A stretch of DNA of 64,000 bases, from the NCBI GenBank assembly GCA_963705635.1, contig CAVPKH010000004.1, forward strand, positions 496,001 to 560,000, written 5' to 3'. Numbering within the stretch: the stretch's first letter is position 1; each line of letters begins with the position of its first letter. Position numbers and translations under genes: made by a program. The notes under the pieces were generated by a model. It did no database searches, was not told the DNA's origin, and worked only from the letters and a program-made list of their open reading frames with translations. Positions 17,392 through 26,012 of the stretch are shown piece after piece. The stretch is from VRUE01 sp963705635. Lineage in GTDB: Bacteria > Actinomycetota > Thermoleophilia > Solirubrobacterales > 70-9.

Positions 17392-17465
17392 GGTGGACGA
17401 CCGGATTCGAACCGGCGACCGCCTGGACCACAACCAGGAGCTCTACCAACTGAGCTACGTCCACC
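17392..17465 (-). tRNA. tRNA-His (GTG)
   Basis: Cloverleaf on the minus strand with acceptor GTGGACG/CGTCCAC, D stem GCTC/GAGC, anticodon stem CCTGG/CCAGG around TTGTGGT (anticodon GTG), and T loop TTCGAAT. The extra G at position -1 opposite C73, diagnostic of tRNA-His, is encoded at 17465/17392. The CCA end is not encoded. Confidence 0.95.
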
Positions 17466-17507
17466 GCGTGGCTCCAATCTAGCGGGCTGGCGAGCTTGAT
17501 GATGGGG

Positions 17508-18236
17508 CTAGCTGGATCGGTGGTGGCTTCTGCCAGGGCGGCGAAGGCCTTGAGGCCCGGTGTCGTTCGCTCGATCAGTGCGCGCTCGGCTGCTTCGGCT
17601 TCCGCTGGGAGGGCGTGGGCTCCCCTGTCGCCGAGCGCTTCGCGGGCCTCGCGGACCATCTCGGGCACCGCCAGCCAGGCCTCCAGCAGGGCGAAGTCGG
17701 CCTCGGGATGGAAGAGGATGCCCCAGGCGTTGCCGTGGCGGAAGGCCTGGTGCTCGGTTCGCGCGGAGCGGGCCAGGCGGCTGGGCTCCCTCGGGCAGGT
17801 CGAAGACGTCGCCGTGCCAGTGCAGGACGGTCGTGCTCGGGGCCAGGGCGCCGAGGATCGGGTCGTCGGGGTCGAGGATCTCCACCGGCGCGAAGCCGAT
17901 CTCCGGCCCCTCCCCCGGCCTCACCTCGGCTCCGAGCGCCCGCGCGAGCAGCTGCGCGCCGAGGCAGATGCCGAGCACGGGCAGCTCGCGGCGCACCGCC
18001 TCGGCGAGCCACTCGCGCTCGGTCGCGAGCTCCGGGTGACGATCGAGTTCGTCGACGTTCATCGGCCCGCCCATCACGACCGCGCCGGCGACCTCGTCGT
18101 GGTCGGGCAGCGGCTGGCCGGCGAGCGGTTTGACCGTGTGCACCTCGAGGGACCCGCAGGCGTCGAGGATGCGGTGCGGCGTCTCCCAGGGGACGTGCTG
18201 GATCGCCAGCAGGGTTGGACGGTCGTCCACGCTCAT
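17508..18236 (-). CDS. Class I glutamine amidotransferase-like protein; frame-broken
   Basis: About 240 aa of the GMP-synthase-type GATase1 group. The nucleophile elbow is VLGICLGAQLLARALG near residue 85; GGPMNVDEL gives the oxyanion region and LHWHGDVFDLP the later histidine stretch. After FDLPEGA the frame shifts at about 17785: one extra base at a proline third position, then continues with the FHPEADF-type His-Glu part of the triad in the next frame. The end at 17508 needs one more missing third-position base. Stand-alone members often act on gamma-glutamyl compounds or amines. Start ATG 18236. Confidence 0.75.
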   Translation of the reverse strand: MSVDDRPTLLAIQHVPWETPHRILDACGSLEVHTVKPLAGQPLPDHDEVAGAVVMGGPMNVDELDRHPELATEREWLAEAVRRELPVLGICLGAQLLARALGAEVRPGEGPEIGFAPVEILDPDDPILGALAPSTTVLHWHGDVFDLPEGAQPPGPLRANRAPGLPPRQRLGHPLPSRGRLRPAGGLAGGARDGPRGPRSARRQGSPRPPSGSRSSRARTDRANDTGPQGLRRPGRSHHRSS

Positions 18237-18270
18237 CGCGGCCCAGGCTAGCCGCGCTACGGTTGGCGCG

Positions 18271-18522
18271 ATGCGCAGGCCAAGCTTTGCGACCTTCCGG
18301 CCCGAGGCGCGGCCGGCGACGATGACCGGGATGCAGGCGCGGGGCGCCGCCGCAGTCGGGGCGCTCGCCGTGGGCGCCGCGGCGATCGGCGGCTTCGCGA
18401 TCGGGCGGCTCAGCGTCGGCCGCCTCGCGATCGGCCGGGCGACGGTCGGCAAGCTCGAGGTCGAGGAGCTGGAGATCGGCCGGCTGAGCGTCCGCGACCG
18501 CGAGCGGCGCCGACGCGCGTAG
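18271..18522 (+). CDS. Small glycine/valine repeat protein
   Basis: About 83 aa. After a basic N-terminus, the middle is a repeat of alternating small and hydrophobic residues (GALAVGAAAIGGFAIG, then RLSVGRLAIGRATVG), followed by a charged tail. The pattern, with Gly every few residues, fits a beta-helical or membrane-associated short repeat protein common in actinobacteria; function unknown. ATG 18271 is the first start giving the basic leader; earlier ones run into the divergent amidotransferase. Confidence 0.55.
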   Translation: MRRPSFATFRPEARPATMTGMQARGAAAVGALAVGAAAIGGFAIGRLSVGRLAIGRATVGKLEVEELEIGRLSVRDRERRRRA

Positions 18523-18528
18523 CCGACA

Positions 18529-18553
18529 TTGACCACACCTGAGGTGGGGTCAA
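18529..18553. terminator. Hairpin after the small repeat gene
   Basis: TTGACC-a-CACCT-g-AGGTG-g-GGTCAA: two stacked stems of 6 and 5 bp with one A/G mismatch, 7 nt after the TAG stop. There is no T-run, so it may be a stability hairpin or a binding site for the following gene rather than a classic terminator. Confidence 0.4.
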
Positions 18554-18559
18554 AGTCGG

Positions 18560-19556
18560 ATGCGCCTGGCTCGCGGCCGCGGTGGCGCTGCTGATGCTGG
18601 CGCTCGCGATCGCCGGCGCCGGCAGCTCGCCGCGCCGTCGGCCCCTATCCCGACCTCGGCGGCTGCCCGGTCTTCCCCGACCCGCCCGCCGGCCTGCCCG
18701 CCAACGCCGCCGTCGCTCCCCAACGAGGCCGCCTGGAACCAGGACATCTCCAAGGCGCCCGTCGCCGCCAACTCCGCCGCGACGATCGCCTACATCAACG
18801 CCCACGGCGGCAACCTCCTCCACCCCGACTTCGGCTCGCCGCGCGAATACGGCTTCCCCTACGCGGTCGTCGGCGCCGGCCAGCGCAAGCTGCCGATCCA
18901 CTACACCGCCTACGGCGACGAGAGCGACCCCGGGCCGTTCCCGATCCCGCAAGGGCGCCCCGGTCGAGGGCGGCAACGGCAGCGACGGCGACCGCCACGT
19001 GCTCGTCGTCGACCGCTCGCAGCTGCATCGCTCTACGAGCTCTACCGCGCCTTCTCCAAGCGGCGGCGCCGGCGCCCACTGGAACGCCGACTCGGGCACC
19101 CGCTGGGACCTGCGCTCGACCGCCCGCCGCCCCGACTCGTGGACCTCCGCCGACGCCGCCGGGCTGCCGATCTTCCCCGGCCTCGTCCGCTACGACGAGG
19201 TCGCCGCCGGCCAGCTCGACCACGCGATCCGCGTCACCTTCGACAGCACCCGCAACGCCTGGGTCCACCCCGCCTCGCACTGCGCCGGCGACACCTCCGA
19301 CCCGAACGCGCCGGCGATGGGGACGCGGCTGCGGCTCAAGGCCGGCTACGGCCTCGGCGGCTTCAGCGGCGGCGCCAGGGTGATCGCCGAAGCCCTGAAG
19401 CGCTACGGGATGATCGTCGCCGACAACGGCTCCAACTGGTACTTCAGCGGCAGCAGCGACCGCCGCTGGGACGACGAGAACCTCAACCAGCTGAAGCGGA
19501 TCCCGGGCAGCGCCTTCCAGGTCGTGCGCAGCGCCGCCCGCGCTCACGCCTGCTGA
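18560..19556 (+). CDS. Secreted protein of unknown function, heavily frame-broken
   Basis: Starts at ATG 18560 with a hydrophobic signal (AVALLMLALAIAGAG). Reading across at least eight single-base insertions gives a continuous product of about 325 aa: YPDLGGCPVFPDPPAG, EAAWNQDISKAPVAANSAA, HPDFGSPREYGFPYAVVG, GDRHVLVVDR, AHWNADSGTRWDLRS and a C-terminal GSNWYFSGSSDRRWDDENLNQLKR. I know similar uncharacterised secreted proteins in Thermoleophilia but no enzyme name. All breaks are extra bases at codon third positions, so the gene is probably intact in the organism. Its 3' end overlaps the convergent universal-stress-like gene. Confidence 0.65.
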
Positions 19557-20168
19557 GCGGCCGCCCTCGCCCAGCCGCACCTGGCGGAACTCGGCCCGCA
19601 GCCGTCGCGCGCAGCTCCGCCGCCGCCGCGTCGGCGGCGTCCTCCGCCGCCGCTGACCAGCACCACCTCGGTCGCCGGGAAGCTCTGCAGCTGGTCCTCG
19701 ATCGCCTGCACGACGTCCTCGTCTCCGACCCGCGCCTCGGCCGCGATGCCGGCCTTGGCCAGCGCCGCCACCGTGGCGACCAGGTGCTCCTGGGCGCCTC
19801 GTGCCGGGCGCGGCTCGACGTCGGAGGCCCAGCGATCGAGGAAGCCGATCCGGGCCGGGACGAGGACCAGCACCTCGGTCCTCGTCACCGACGCCGTCGA
19901 GCCCGGCCGCAGCGGCGATCCGCGCGACGTCGCCGGGATCCTCGACCGCACCGCGTGGTCGACGATCAGGACGTGGCGCCGGCCGTCCTCGGCGCCGGCG
20001 CCGAGCCGATCGGCCCACGCGGACGCTGCCGCGCAGCGATCACCAGCAGCGCCAGCTACCGCCAGCGCGCCCAGCGCGACGCCGAGCGCCGGCCCGGCGA
20101 CGATGAACCCGGCGACGATCGGAACCACCAGAGCCGGCGACGATCAGCGGCAGCTTCCAGGGGGCCAT
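19544..20168 (-). CDS. Membrane-anchored universal-stress-like protein; frame-broken
   Basis: Start ATG 20168 (MAPWKLPLIVAGS, continuing in a second frame as VPIVAGFIVAGPALGVALG): one membrane segment, then a soluble alpha/beta part with HVLIVDHAV, TEVLVLVPARIGFLDRWASD, AGIAAEARVGDEDVVQAIEDQLQ and FPATEVVLVSGG. The layout (membrane segment plus nucleotide-binding-like Rossmann core) matches the paralogue at 55385-56067. The break near 20133 is one extra base at a serine third position. Function unknown; USP-fold proteins bind ATP or act in stress. Confidence 0.6.
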
Positions 20169-20172
20169 CGGC

Positions 20173-20372
20173 TCAAGGCTGACACGCCTGGGCGCCCCGA
20201 TGCCGGCGCCCAGGCCTGAGAACCTCAGACTCGGCGCTCCTGCGCCGAGACGCGGCAGAAGCAGCATCGCCAGGCCGATCAGGATCACGATGATCCCCAG
20301 GATGTAGTTGACGAGGATCGCCAAGACGATTCCGATGATGATGAGAACAGATTGATAGCTCCATGAAGGCAT
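20173..20372 (-). CDS. Small membrane protein
   Basis: ATG 20372 opens MPSWSYQSVLIIIGIVLAIL and continues VNYILGIIVILIGLAMLLLP: two hydrophobic segments split by a short turn, the pattern of small two-pass proteins of unknown function. The frame then runs through a hairpin (20230-20249) into the universal-stress-like gene without a stop, so its real end is uncertain; given the frame breaks in this area the natural stop may have been lost. Confidence 0.5.
20230..20249. terminator. GC-rich hairpin behind the small membrane protein gene
   Basis: Perfect 8-bp stem CTCGGCGC/GCGCCGAG with loop TCCT. It lies after the second membrane segment of the small gene and before the next start. No T-run. 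Confidence 0.45.
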
Positions 20373-20410
20373 GCCGTACCCGGCGCCCAAAGTGTGGAAA
20401 CCTCGATCGG

Positions 20411-21260
20411 TCAGCCGCGCCTGCCGCCGCCGCTGCCGTCGGGCGACCAGCCCGGGCCGCGGAAGACGTAGCCGAAGCGCTCGCGCCAGCTCGTCGCGGC
20501 GCGCACGTCGCGCGCGAGCGTCGGCGAACTCGTGGAAGGCGACGCGGGTCGGGCGGAAGGTGCGGATGTTCTTGGTCAGCCCGTAGCGGGGCCGCTCGGT
20601 TTCGCCCTGGAAGCTGCCGAAGATGCGGTCCCAGATGATCAGGATGCCGCCGTAGTTGCGGTCGAGGTAGACCTCGTTGGCGCCGTGGTGGACGCGGTGG
20701 TGCGAGGGCGTGTTGAAGACGAGCTCGATCGGCGCCGGCAGCTTCCTGACCCGCTCGGTGTGGATCCAGAATTGGTAGATGAGTGAAATCGCCTGCTGGG
20801 TGAGGATCATCCAGGGGGCGAAGCCGAGCAGCGCCAGCGGCGCCCAGAAGGGCAGCGCGGTCATCGGCGTCCAGGTCTGGCGCAGCGCGGTCGAGAGGTT
20901 GTAGTGCTCGGAGGAGTGGTGGACGACGTGGCTCGCCCAGAAGACCCGCACCTCGTGGTGGATGCGGTGGAACCAGTAGTAGGCGAGGTCGTCGGCGAGG
21001 AAGAGCAGCACGTAGGTCCACCACTCGTCGGCCGGCATCCGCAGCGGCGTCAGCTCGTAGAGCCCGACGTAGACGAAGACGACGACGAGCTTCCAGACCG
21101 CGTTGATGACGACGTTGCCGCCGCCCATCGTCAGGCTGGTGCGCGTGTCGCGCGACTCGTAGCCGACCAGATCGTCGTCGCGCGCGTACTTGAACGAGAG
21201 CAGCTCGACGACGAGCAGCAGCACAAAGGCCGGGATCGCGTAGAGGACCAGCGCCGCCAC
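20411..21260 (-). CDS. Sterol desaturase / fatty acid hydroxylase family protein
   Basis: Integral membrane di-iron enzyme of about 283 aa with four membrane segments. The histidine boxes are HRIHH, HVVHHSSEHYN and HHRVHH, as in C-5 sterol desaturase and fatty acid hydroxylases. The C-terminus crosses one frame break near 20527 (extra base at an alanine third position) and then reads SWRERFGYVFRGPGWSPDGS to a TGA at 20411. The lipid substrate cannot be predicted. Start 21260. Confidence 0.87.
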
Positions 21261-21449
21261 GCTCCCAATCTAGTGCCTAAGGCGCCCTCCCGATCCAGAA
21301 GATCCCCGCGATCGACGCGCTCGCCAGCAGAGCAAGTGCGATGTCTGTTCGACGCTCTGAGCTTGTCATTGCACCTATAGAACAGCGCTGAGCCAGGGAA
21401 GCTTCTGTCGCCGCCCTCGGCCATTTGGCCACCGAGTGAGAGCGCGGCA

Positions 21450-21522
21450 CGCCCCCGGTTGGATTCGAACCAGCGACCATCGGCTTAGAAGGCCGGTGCT
21501 CTGTCCACTGAGCTACGGGGGC
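21450..21522 (-). tRNA. tRNA-Arg (TCT), with two stem mismatches
   Basis: Minus-strand cloverleaf: acceptor GCCCCCG/CGGGGGC perfect, D stem GCTC/GAGC, anticodon loop CTTCTAA (TCT), T loop TTCGAAT. Two C-A mismatches are present, one at the top of the anticodon stem (CCGGC/GCCGA) and one in the T stem (GCTGG/CCAAC). Both would be repaired by T in place of C on the tRNA strand. Confidence 0.88.
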
Positions 21523-21617
21523 GGGTGCGCCTAGATTAGGCGCTGGGGGTGCCGATGCGGTCCACTTACCACCGCTATGCGGGGCTGGGTGCCAGATCTA
21601 GCGTAGGATCGACGGGC

Positions 21618-22421
21618 ATGCCGAGCGTCGACGCATCGGGGACGGAGCTGTACTACGAGCGCGCCGGCGAGGGCGAGCCGATGCTGCTGATCCAGGGGAT
21701 GAGCGCCACCCACCTGGCCTGGGGGCGGCCCTTCCTCGACGAGCTCGAGCGCAGCTTCGAGACGATCGTCTTCGACAACCGCGGCATGGGACGCTCCGGC
21801 CACGCCGAGCTGCCCTTCACGACCGCCGACCTCGCCGCCGACACGGCCGCGCTGCTCGACGCGCTCGGGCTCGAGACCGCCCACGTCGTCGGCATCTCGA
21901 TGGGCGGCATGATCGCCCAGGAGCTGGCCCTCGCCCACCCCGAGCGCATCCGCACCCTGACCATCGGCGCCAGCTACTGCGGCGGGCCGCAGGGGACGCT
22001 GATGGCGCCCGAGGACCTGCAGATGCTCGGCGCCGCCTACGCCTCCGGCGAGCCCGAGCAGGTCTTCCGGGCGATGTGGGAGATCAACCTCTCCCCCGGC
22101 TTCCGCGAGGACGACTCGCGCTTCGCCGCCTTCGCCGAGATGGGCTCGGCGCTGCCGGCGCCGCAGCCCGTGGTCCTGCAGCAGATGCGCGCCTGCGGCG
22201 AGCACGACACCAGCGAGCGCCTCGGCCAGATCTCCCTCCCCACCCTGGTCATCCACGGCGACGCCGACCGCCTGCTCGGCTACGGCAACGGCCGCGAGAT
22301 CGCGGCGCTGATCCCGGGCGCCCGCCTGGAGACGCTCGAGGGCGTCGGCCACATGTTCTGGTGGGAGCAGCCCCAGCGCTCGGCCGAGCTGATCCGCGAG
22401 CACGCCCTGGCGCCGGTCTGA
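21618..22421 (+). CDS. Alpha/beta-hydrolase
   Basis: 267 aa hydrolase. The oxyanion region is MLLIQGMSATHLAWG, FDNRGMGRSG is the usual strand-4 motif, and the nucleophile elbow is VVGISMGGMIAQELA near residue 98; the catalytic Asp and His are in VIHGDADRLLGYGNG and GVGHMFWWEQP. Substrate unknown. ATG 21618 is preferred to an in-frame ATG 23 codons earlier because it begins at the family start. It lies 30 nt before the SRPBCC gene, same strand. Confidence 0.9.
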   Translation: MPSVDASGTELYYERAGEGEPMLLIQGMSATHLAWGRPFLDELERSFETIVFDNRGMGRSGHAELPFTTADLAADTAALLDALGLETAHVVGISMGGMIAQELALAHPERIRTLTIGASYCGGPQGTLMAPEDLQMLGAAYASGEPEQVFRAMWEINLSPGFREDDSRFAAFAEMGSALPAPQPVVLQQMRACGEHDTSERLGQISLPTLVIHGDADRLLGYGNGREIAALIPGARLETLEGVGHMFWWEQPQRSAELIREHALAPV

Positions 22422-22451
22422 ACACGCGTCGCGAAGGCGTAGGCTGAAGCC

Positions 22452-22907
22452 ATGGGCACGATCGATGGCTCCGCCAGCACCGAGATCGAGGCGCCGATCA
22501 GCGCGGTCTACGCGATCGCCGCCGACGTCGAGGGCTCACCGCGCTGGCAGCCGGAGATCAAGGTCGCCGAATGCGTCAAGCGCGATAGCGACGGCAGCCA
22601 GGTGCTGGTCCACATGGAGACCGACGCCAAGGTGCGCCGGCTCGGCTCGGACTTCCGCTTCAGCTACGAGGAGCCGAGCCTGATCTCGTGGGTGCAGGAG
22701 GACGGGGACCTGAAGTCGGTCGAGGGCAGCTGGGAGCTCGAGGACCTCGGCGAGGGGCGAACCCGCGCGACCTACAGGCTGGAGGTCGACCTCGGCCGCA
22801 TGCTGGGGATGGTGATCCGCGGCCCCCTGGTCGGCGTGCTCCGCGGCCAGCTGGTCGACAGCATGCCCGAGAAGCTGAAGCGCTTCGTCGAGAGCGGCTC
22901 GGCCTAG
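22452..22907 (+). CDS. SRPBCC (polyketide cyclase/START-like) protein
   Basis: 151 aa single-domain helix-grip fold: ASTEIEAPISAVYAIAADVE at the N-terminus, PRWQPEIKVAEC, SFEEP-type beta strands and the long C-terminal helix LVDSMPEKLKRFVESGS. Such proteins bind hydrophobic ligands. Its stop codon shares a 20-bp palindrome with the stop of the convergent glycosyltransferase-like gene. Confidence 0.85.
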   Translation: MGTIDGSASTEIEAPISAVYAIAADVEGSPRWQPEIKVAECVKRDSDGSQVLVHMETDAKVRRLGSDFRFSYEEPSLISWVQEDGDLKSVEGSWELEDLGEGRTRATYRLEVDLGRMLGMVIRGPLVGVLRGQLVDSMPEKLKRFVESGSA

Positions 22908-22915
22908 GCCGAGCC
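22896..22915. terminator. 20-bp perfect palindrome over two convergent stop codons
   Basis: GGCTCGGCC-TA-GGCCGAGCC. The plus-strand TAG (22905-22907) and the minus-strand stop (22904-22906) both lie at its centre, so each gene ends inside the same self-complementary sequence. It may act as a two-way end signal, although there is no loop or T-run. Confidence 0.45.
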
Positions 22916-25090
22916 AGCCTTACTTGGATTCCTTGCACCCGCGGGATCGAGCTTGCCCTTGACCTTGAAGACGAAGTCGGGCTCGGGCGTGATGTCCGGC
23001 TCTTCGATGATCTGCTCCAGCGCCGGGTCGTTTTTGATCCAGGCGTAGATCGGATACCAGTAGGGCGCCTCGCGCGAGTCCTGCGTGTACTGGCTGATGA
23101 TCAGGTAGTCGTAGTCGCCGGCGTTGATCTGGCGGCGGAACTGGTGGCAGCTGGTGGCCAGGCGGTAGGTGCCGTCCGGCCCCGGCACGCCGATGTACTG
23201 GACGTCGTTGTCGAGGTTGGCGCCGTAGAAGCCGTACTGGCCGAAGAAGATCTCGCCGGAGCCGGCGATCCCGATCCGCTTGTCGCTGCTGGCTGCGGGC
23301 GAAGGCGTAGGCCTGCTTCGGTCCGCCGTCCTGGAGGAAGTGGTTCGTTTCCGTGTAGTGGTGCTTGACGTACTGGACCTCCTGGGCGCGACCGAGCACC
23401 ACCGCGAGCAGCAGGACCGTCGCCGGCGACGCCGACGACGAGGCCGCGGCTGACGCTGCGCCGCGAGCGCAGCCAGCCCGAGGCCGGCCGGCGCCCAGAC
23501 CAGCGCCAGGGTGAGGAAGATCGTGCCGACGATGAAGCCCGGATACCAGCGCGGCGTGGTCAGCACGGTGATCGCGTAGACGGCGGTGAGGAAGAGCAGC
23601 GTCTGCCAGGCGCGCCTGTCGGGCGCGCGCAGCGGCCGCGCGATCGGCAGCAGCGCCAGCGCCAGGACCAGGCCGGGGATCAGGTAGCGGGTGTTGGTGA
23701 AGAAGCCGGTCGGCGAGCCCTCCTGCCCCGCCGCGGTGAGCGGCGTGAAGACGTAGACGACGGCGGTGAGCAGCGCCGCCACCGCGATCACCCGCAGGAT
23801 CCTGTTGCGCGAGCGCACGGCGACGTAGACGGCGGCCGCGACGGCGACGATCAGGATCAGCGGCCAGAGCGGCCCGAGGGCGTTGTCGAGCTGCGGGAAG
23901 AACCACTTGCGGTAGATCGTCGGCTCGGTCAGGTAGTGGGCGACGGCGAAGCGCGGCCGCGGGTCGAGCGGCATCTGGTCGGGCCGCGGCAGGTTCAGCG
24001 GCCCGAAGCCGATCTGCGGGATCGGGTTGCCGCCGGTCTTGATCGCCGCCCGCACGTACCAGTAGCCGCCGACCAGGAAGGTCGAGAGGCCGAGCACCCA
24101 GGCGGTGGTGAGGCGCCGCCCCTTGCCGCTGAAGACGATCACGCCGAGGCCGATCGCGACGACCGGGATCAGGAAGGTGAGCTTGACCGAGGCGGCAAGG
24201 CCGGCGGCGATGCCGGCGATGACCAGCGGGCCCTTGTCGAGCAGCGGCGCGTCGCGCTCGGGGGTGTCCTGGACCGCCCCCGCATCGGGCGCACGGCGCT
24301 GGTGGCCGTTGATCAGGAAGGCGGCGAAGGCGATCAGGAAGGCGAGGCCCATGATGTCGTTGCGGCCCTCGCCGGGCTGGGTCTCGATCATCACCCCCGC
24401 GTCGAGCACGATCGCCGCCGCGACCAGGGTCGCCGGGCCGACCTTGTAGGGGCGGCCGACGCACCAGGCGGCGAGCAGCGCGATCGCCAGCCAGAACAGG
24501 TTGATCAGCGGCGAGAGCCAGTCGCTCTTGAAGAGGACGATCGCGGCGCCGTGGACCAGCTCCGAGCTCTGCGGGTAGAACCAGGCGGCGAGCCGCAGCG
24601 GGTCGGTGAAGTGCAGGTGGACCGTCGAGTGCTCCTGGGCGAAGCCGGCCGCGAAGGGCATGTGGTACCAGGTCGTGTCGCCGCCGAACATCCCCTGGTC
24701 GAGGCTGAGCTGCGAGGGGAAGGTCCACTCGGCGACGGTGAAGGAGGCGACGCCGAGGGCGATCAGCAGGGCGACCGTCTGCACCTGCGGGGCGCTGATC
24801 TCGCGGCCGTCACGGGGCGCCTTGCGCCAGCCGAGCAGGGCGCCGAGCAGCCCGACCCCGATGCAGACGACGACGATCCAGCCGAGTGCGAGGATGCTCA
24901 GCGTGCCGAGCAGCTCCAGCGAGACGACGAGCAGAGCGACCGCGATCGTCGCGTCGGCAAGCCGCGCCAGGGCGCCCGAGAATTCGGGCACGATCCAGCG
25001 CCGCAGCCAGTAGCCGCCGAGCCCGAGCGCGCTGACGATGCCGATTACGGCAAGGCAGCCGCCAATGTAGGAGCCGAAGGAGGGGGTCAC
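22904..25090 (-). CDS. Polytopic membrane glycosyltransferase-like protein
   Basis: About 725 aa with ten or more hydrophobic segments and a periplasmic C-terminal part. The layout (membrane N-terminal two thirds with acidic residues in the first loop near DQGMFGGDTTWYHMPFAAG, and soluble tail GIAGSGEIFFGQYGFYGANL) is that of GT-C mannosyl/arabinosyl or ArnT-like transferases using polyprenyl-phosphate sugars. The stretch at 23.29-23.47 kb contains three single-base breaks; read across, it continues a membrane helix (TVLLLAVVLGRAQEVQYVKH). Start GTG 25090. The exact sugar and acceptor are unknown. Confidence 0.72.
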   Translation of the reverse strand: MTPSFGSYIGGCLAVIGIVSALGLGGYWLRRWIVPEFSGALARLADATIAVALLVVSLELLGTLSILALGWIVVVCIGVGLLGALLGWRKAPRDGREISAPQVQTVALLIALGVASFTVAEWTFPSQLSLDQGMFGGDTTWYHMPFAAGFAQEHSTVHLHFTDPLRLAAWFYPQSSELVHGAAIVLFKSDWLSPLINLFWLAIALLAAWCVGRPYKVGPATLVAAAIVLDAGVMIETQPGEGRNDIMGLAFLIAFAAFLINGHQRRAPDAGAVQDTPERDAPLLDKGPLVIAGIAAGLAASVKLTFLIPVVAIGLGVIVFSGKGRRLTTAWVLGLSTFLVGGYWYVRAAIKTGGNPIPQIGFGPLNLPRPDQMPLDPRPRFAVAHYLTEPTIYRKWFFPQLDNALGPLWPLILIVAVAAAVYVAVRSRNRILRVIAVAALLTAVVYVFTPLTAAGQEGSPTGFFTNTRYLIPGLVLALALLPIARPLRAPDRRAWQTLLFLTAVYAITVLTTPRWYPGFIVGTIFLTLALVWAPAGLGLAALAAQRQPRPRRRRRRRRSCCSRWCSVAPRRSSTSSTTTRKRTTSSRTADRSRPTPSPAASSDKRIGIAGSGEIFFGQYGFYGANLDNDVQYIGVPGPDGTYRLATSCHQFRRQINAGDYDYLIISQYTQDSREAPYWYPIYAWIKNDPALEQIIEEPDITPEPDFVFKVKGKLDPAGARNPSKAGSA

Positions 25091-25193
25091 CGGCGCGGGA
25101 TGCTATTCGCCGCGCCGGGCGAGCGGCTGCGCTGCTGGCGCAACGCGTTTGCCCAGGCAAATCGAGGGAGAGCGCGTTGCGCCAGGGCCGCGG

Positions 25194-25871
25194 CTAGGAA
25201 GCCGCGGCGGGGATGCGGCAGGAGACGCCGGTGCCGGCCAGGCCGCAGTAGCCGTTGGGCACCTTGTGCAGGTACTGCTGGTGGTAGTCCTCGGCGTAGT
25301 AGAAGGGGCCGGCCGGCTCGACCTCGGTGGTGACCGGCTCGTGGCCGGCGGCGCGCAGCGCCTCGTCGTAGGCCCGCTTGGCCATCTCCGCGGTCTCCTT
25401 CTGCGCGTCGTTGGCGAAGTAGATCCCCGAGCGGTACTGGGTGCCGACGTCGTTGCCCTGGCGCATGCCCTGGGTCGGGTCGTGCTCCTCGAAGAAGACC
25501 TTGAGCAGGTCGGCGTAGGAGACCTTGGCCGGGTCGAAGGCGACCAGGACCGCCTCGGCGTGGCCGGTCTTGCCCGAGCAGACCTCCTCGTAGGTCGGGT
25601 TCGGCGTGGTCCCGTTCATGTAGCCGACCGCCGTCGTGTAGACGCCGTCGAGGTCCCAGAAGAGCCGCTCGGCGCCCCAGAAGCAGCCGAGCGCGAAGTA
25701 GGCGATCTCGGTCCCGTCGGGGAAGGGCGGCTGCAGCGGCGCGTCGAGCACGGCGTGGCGCTCGGGCACGTCGAAGGCCGGCTCGCTGCGCCCCGGCAGC
25801 GCATCCTCGGCCGCCGGCATCTGCGTCTTCTCCGGATTCAGCATCGTCATCAGCTTGCCAAGTCGGTTCAT
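25194..25871 (-). CDS. msrA: Peptide methionine sulfoxide reductase MsrA
   Basis: 225 aa. Reduces methionine-S-sulfoxide in proteins. The catalytic cysteine is in ALGCFWGAERLFW near residue 63; TAVGYMNG, the YEEVCSGKTGHAEAV region and DYHQQYL are all diagnostic. A cysteine in the C-terminal GYCGLAGTGVSC can serve as resolving residue. About 45 extra residues precede the core, starting at ATG 25871. Single gene on the minus strand. Confidence 0.95.
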   Translation of the reverse strand: MNRLGKLMTMLNPEKTQMPAAEDALPGRSEPAFDVPERHAVLDAPLQPPFPDGTEIAYFALGCFWGAERLFWDLDGVYTTAVGYMNGTTPNPTYEEVCSGKTGHAEAVLVAFDPAKVSYADLLKVFFEEHDPTQGMRQGNDVGTQYRSGIYFANDAQKETAEMAKRAYDEALRAAGHEPVTTEVEPAGPFYYAEDYHQQYLHKVPNGYCGLAGTGVSCRIPAAAS

Positions 25872-26012
25872 CGCATCTCCTTTGCGGGTCGCAACCGACC
25901 ATACCGACCGTTCCTTTCGATTCGATGACGAACACCCAACCGCCGCAGCCGGCGATCGGATCGAAATTCTCCGCCCACCAGGGGCAGAAGCCGATGCAGC
26001 TCGAGGCGGGGC

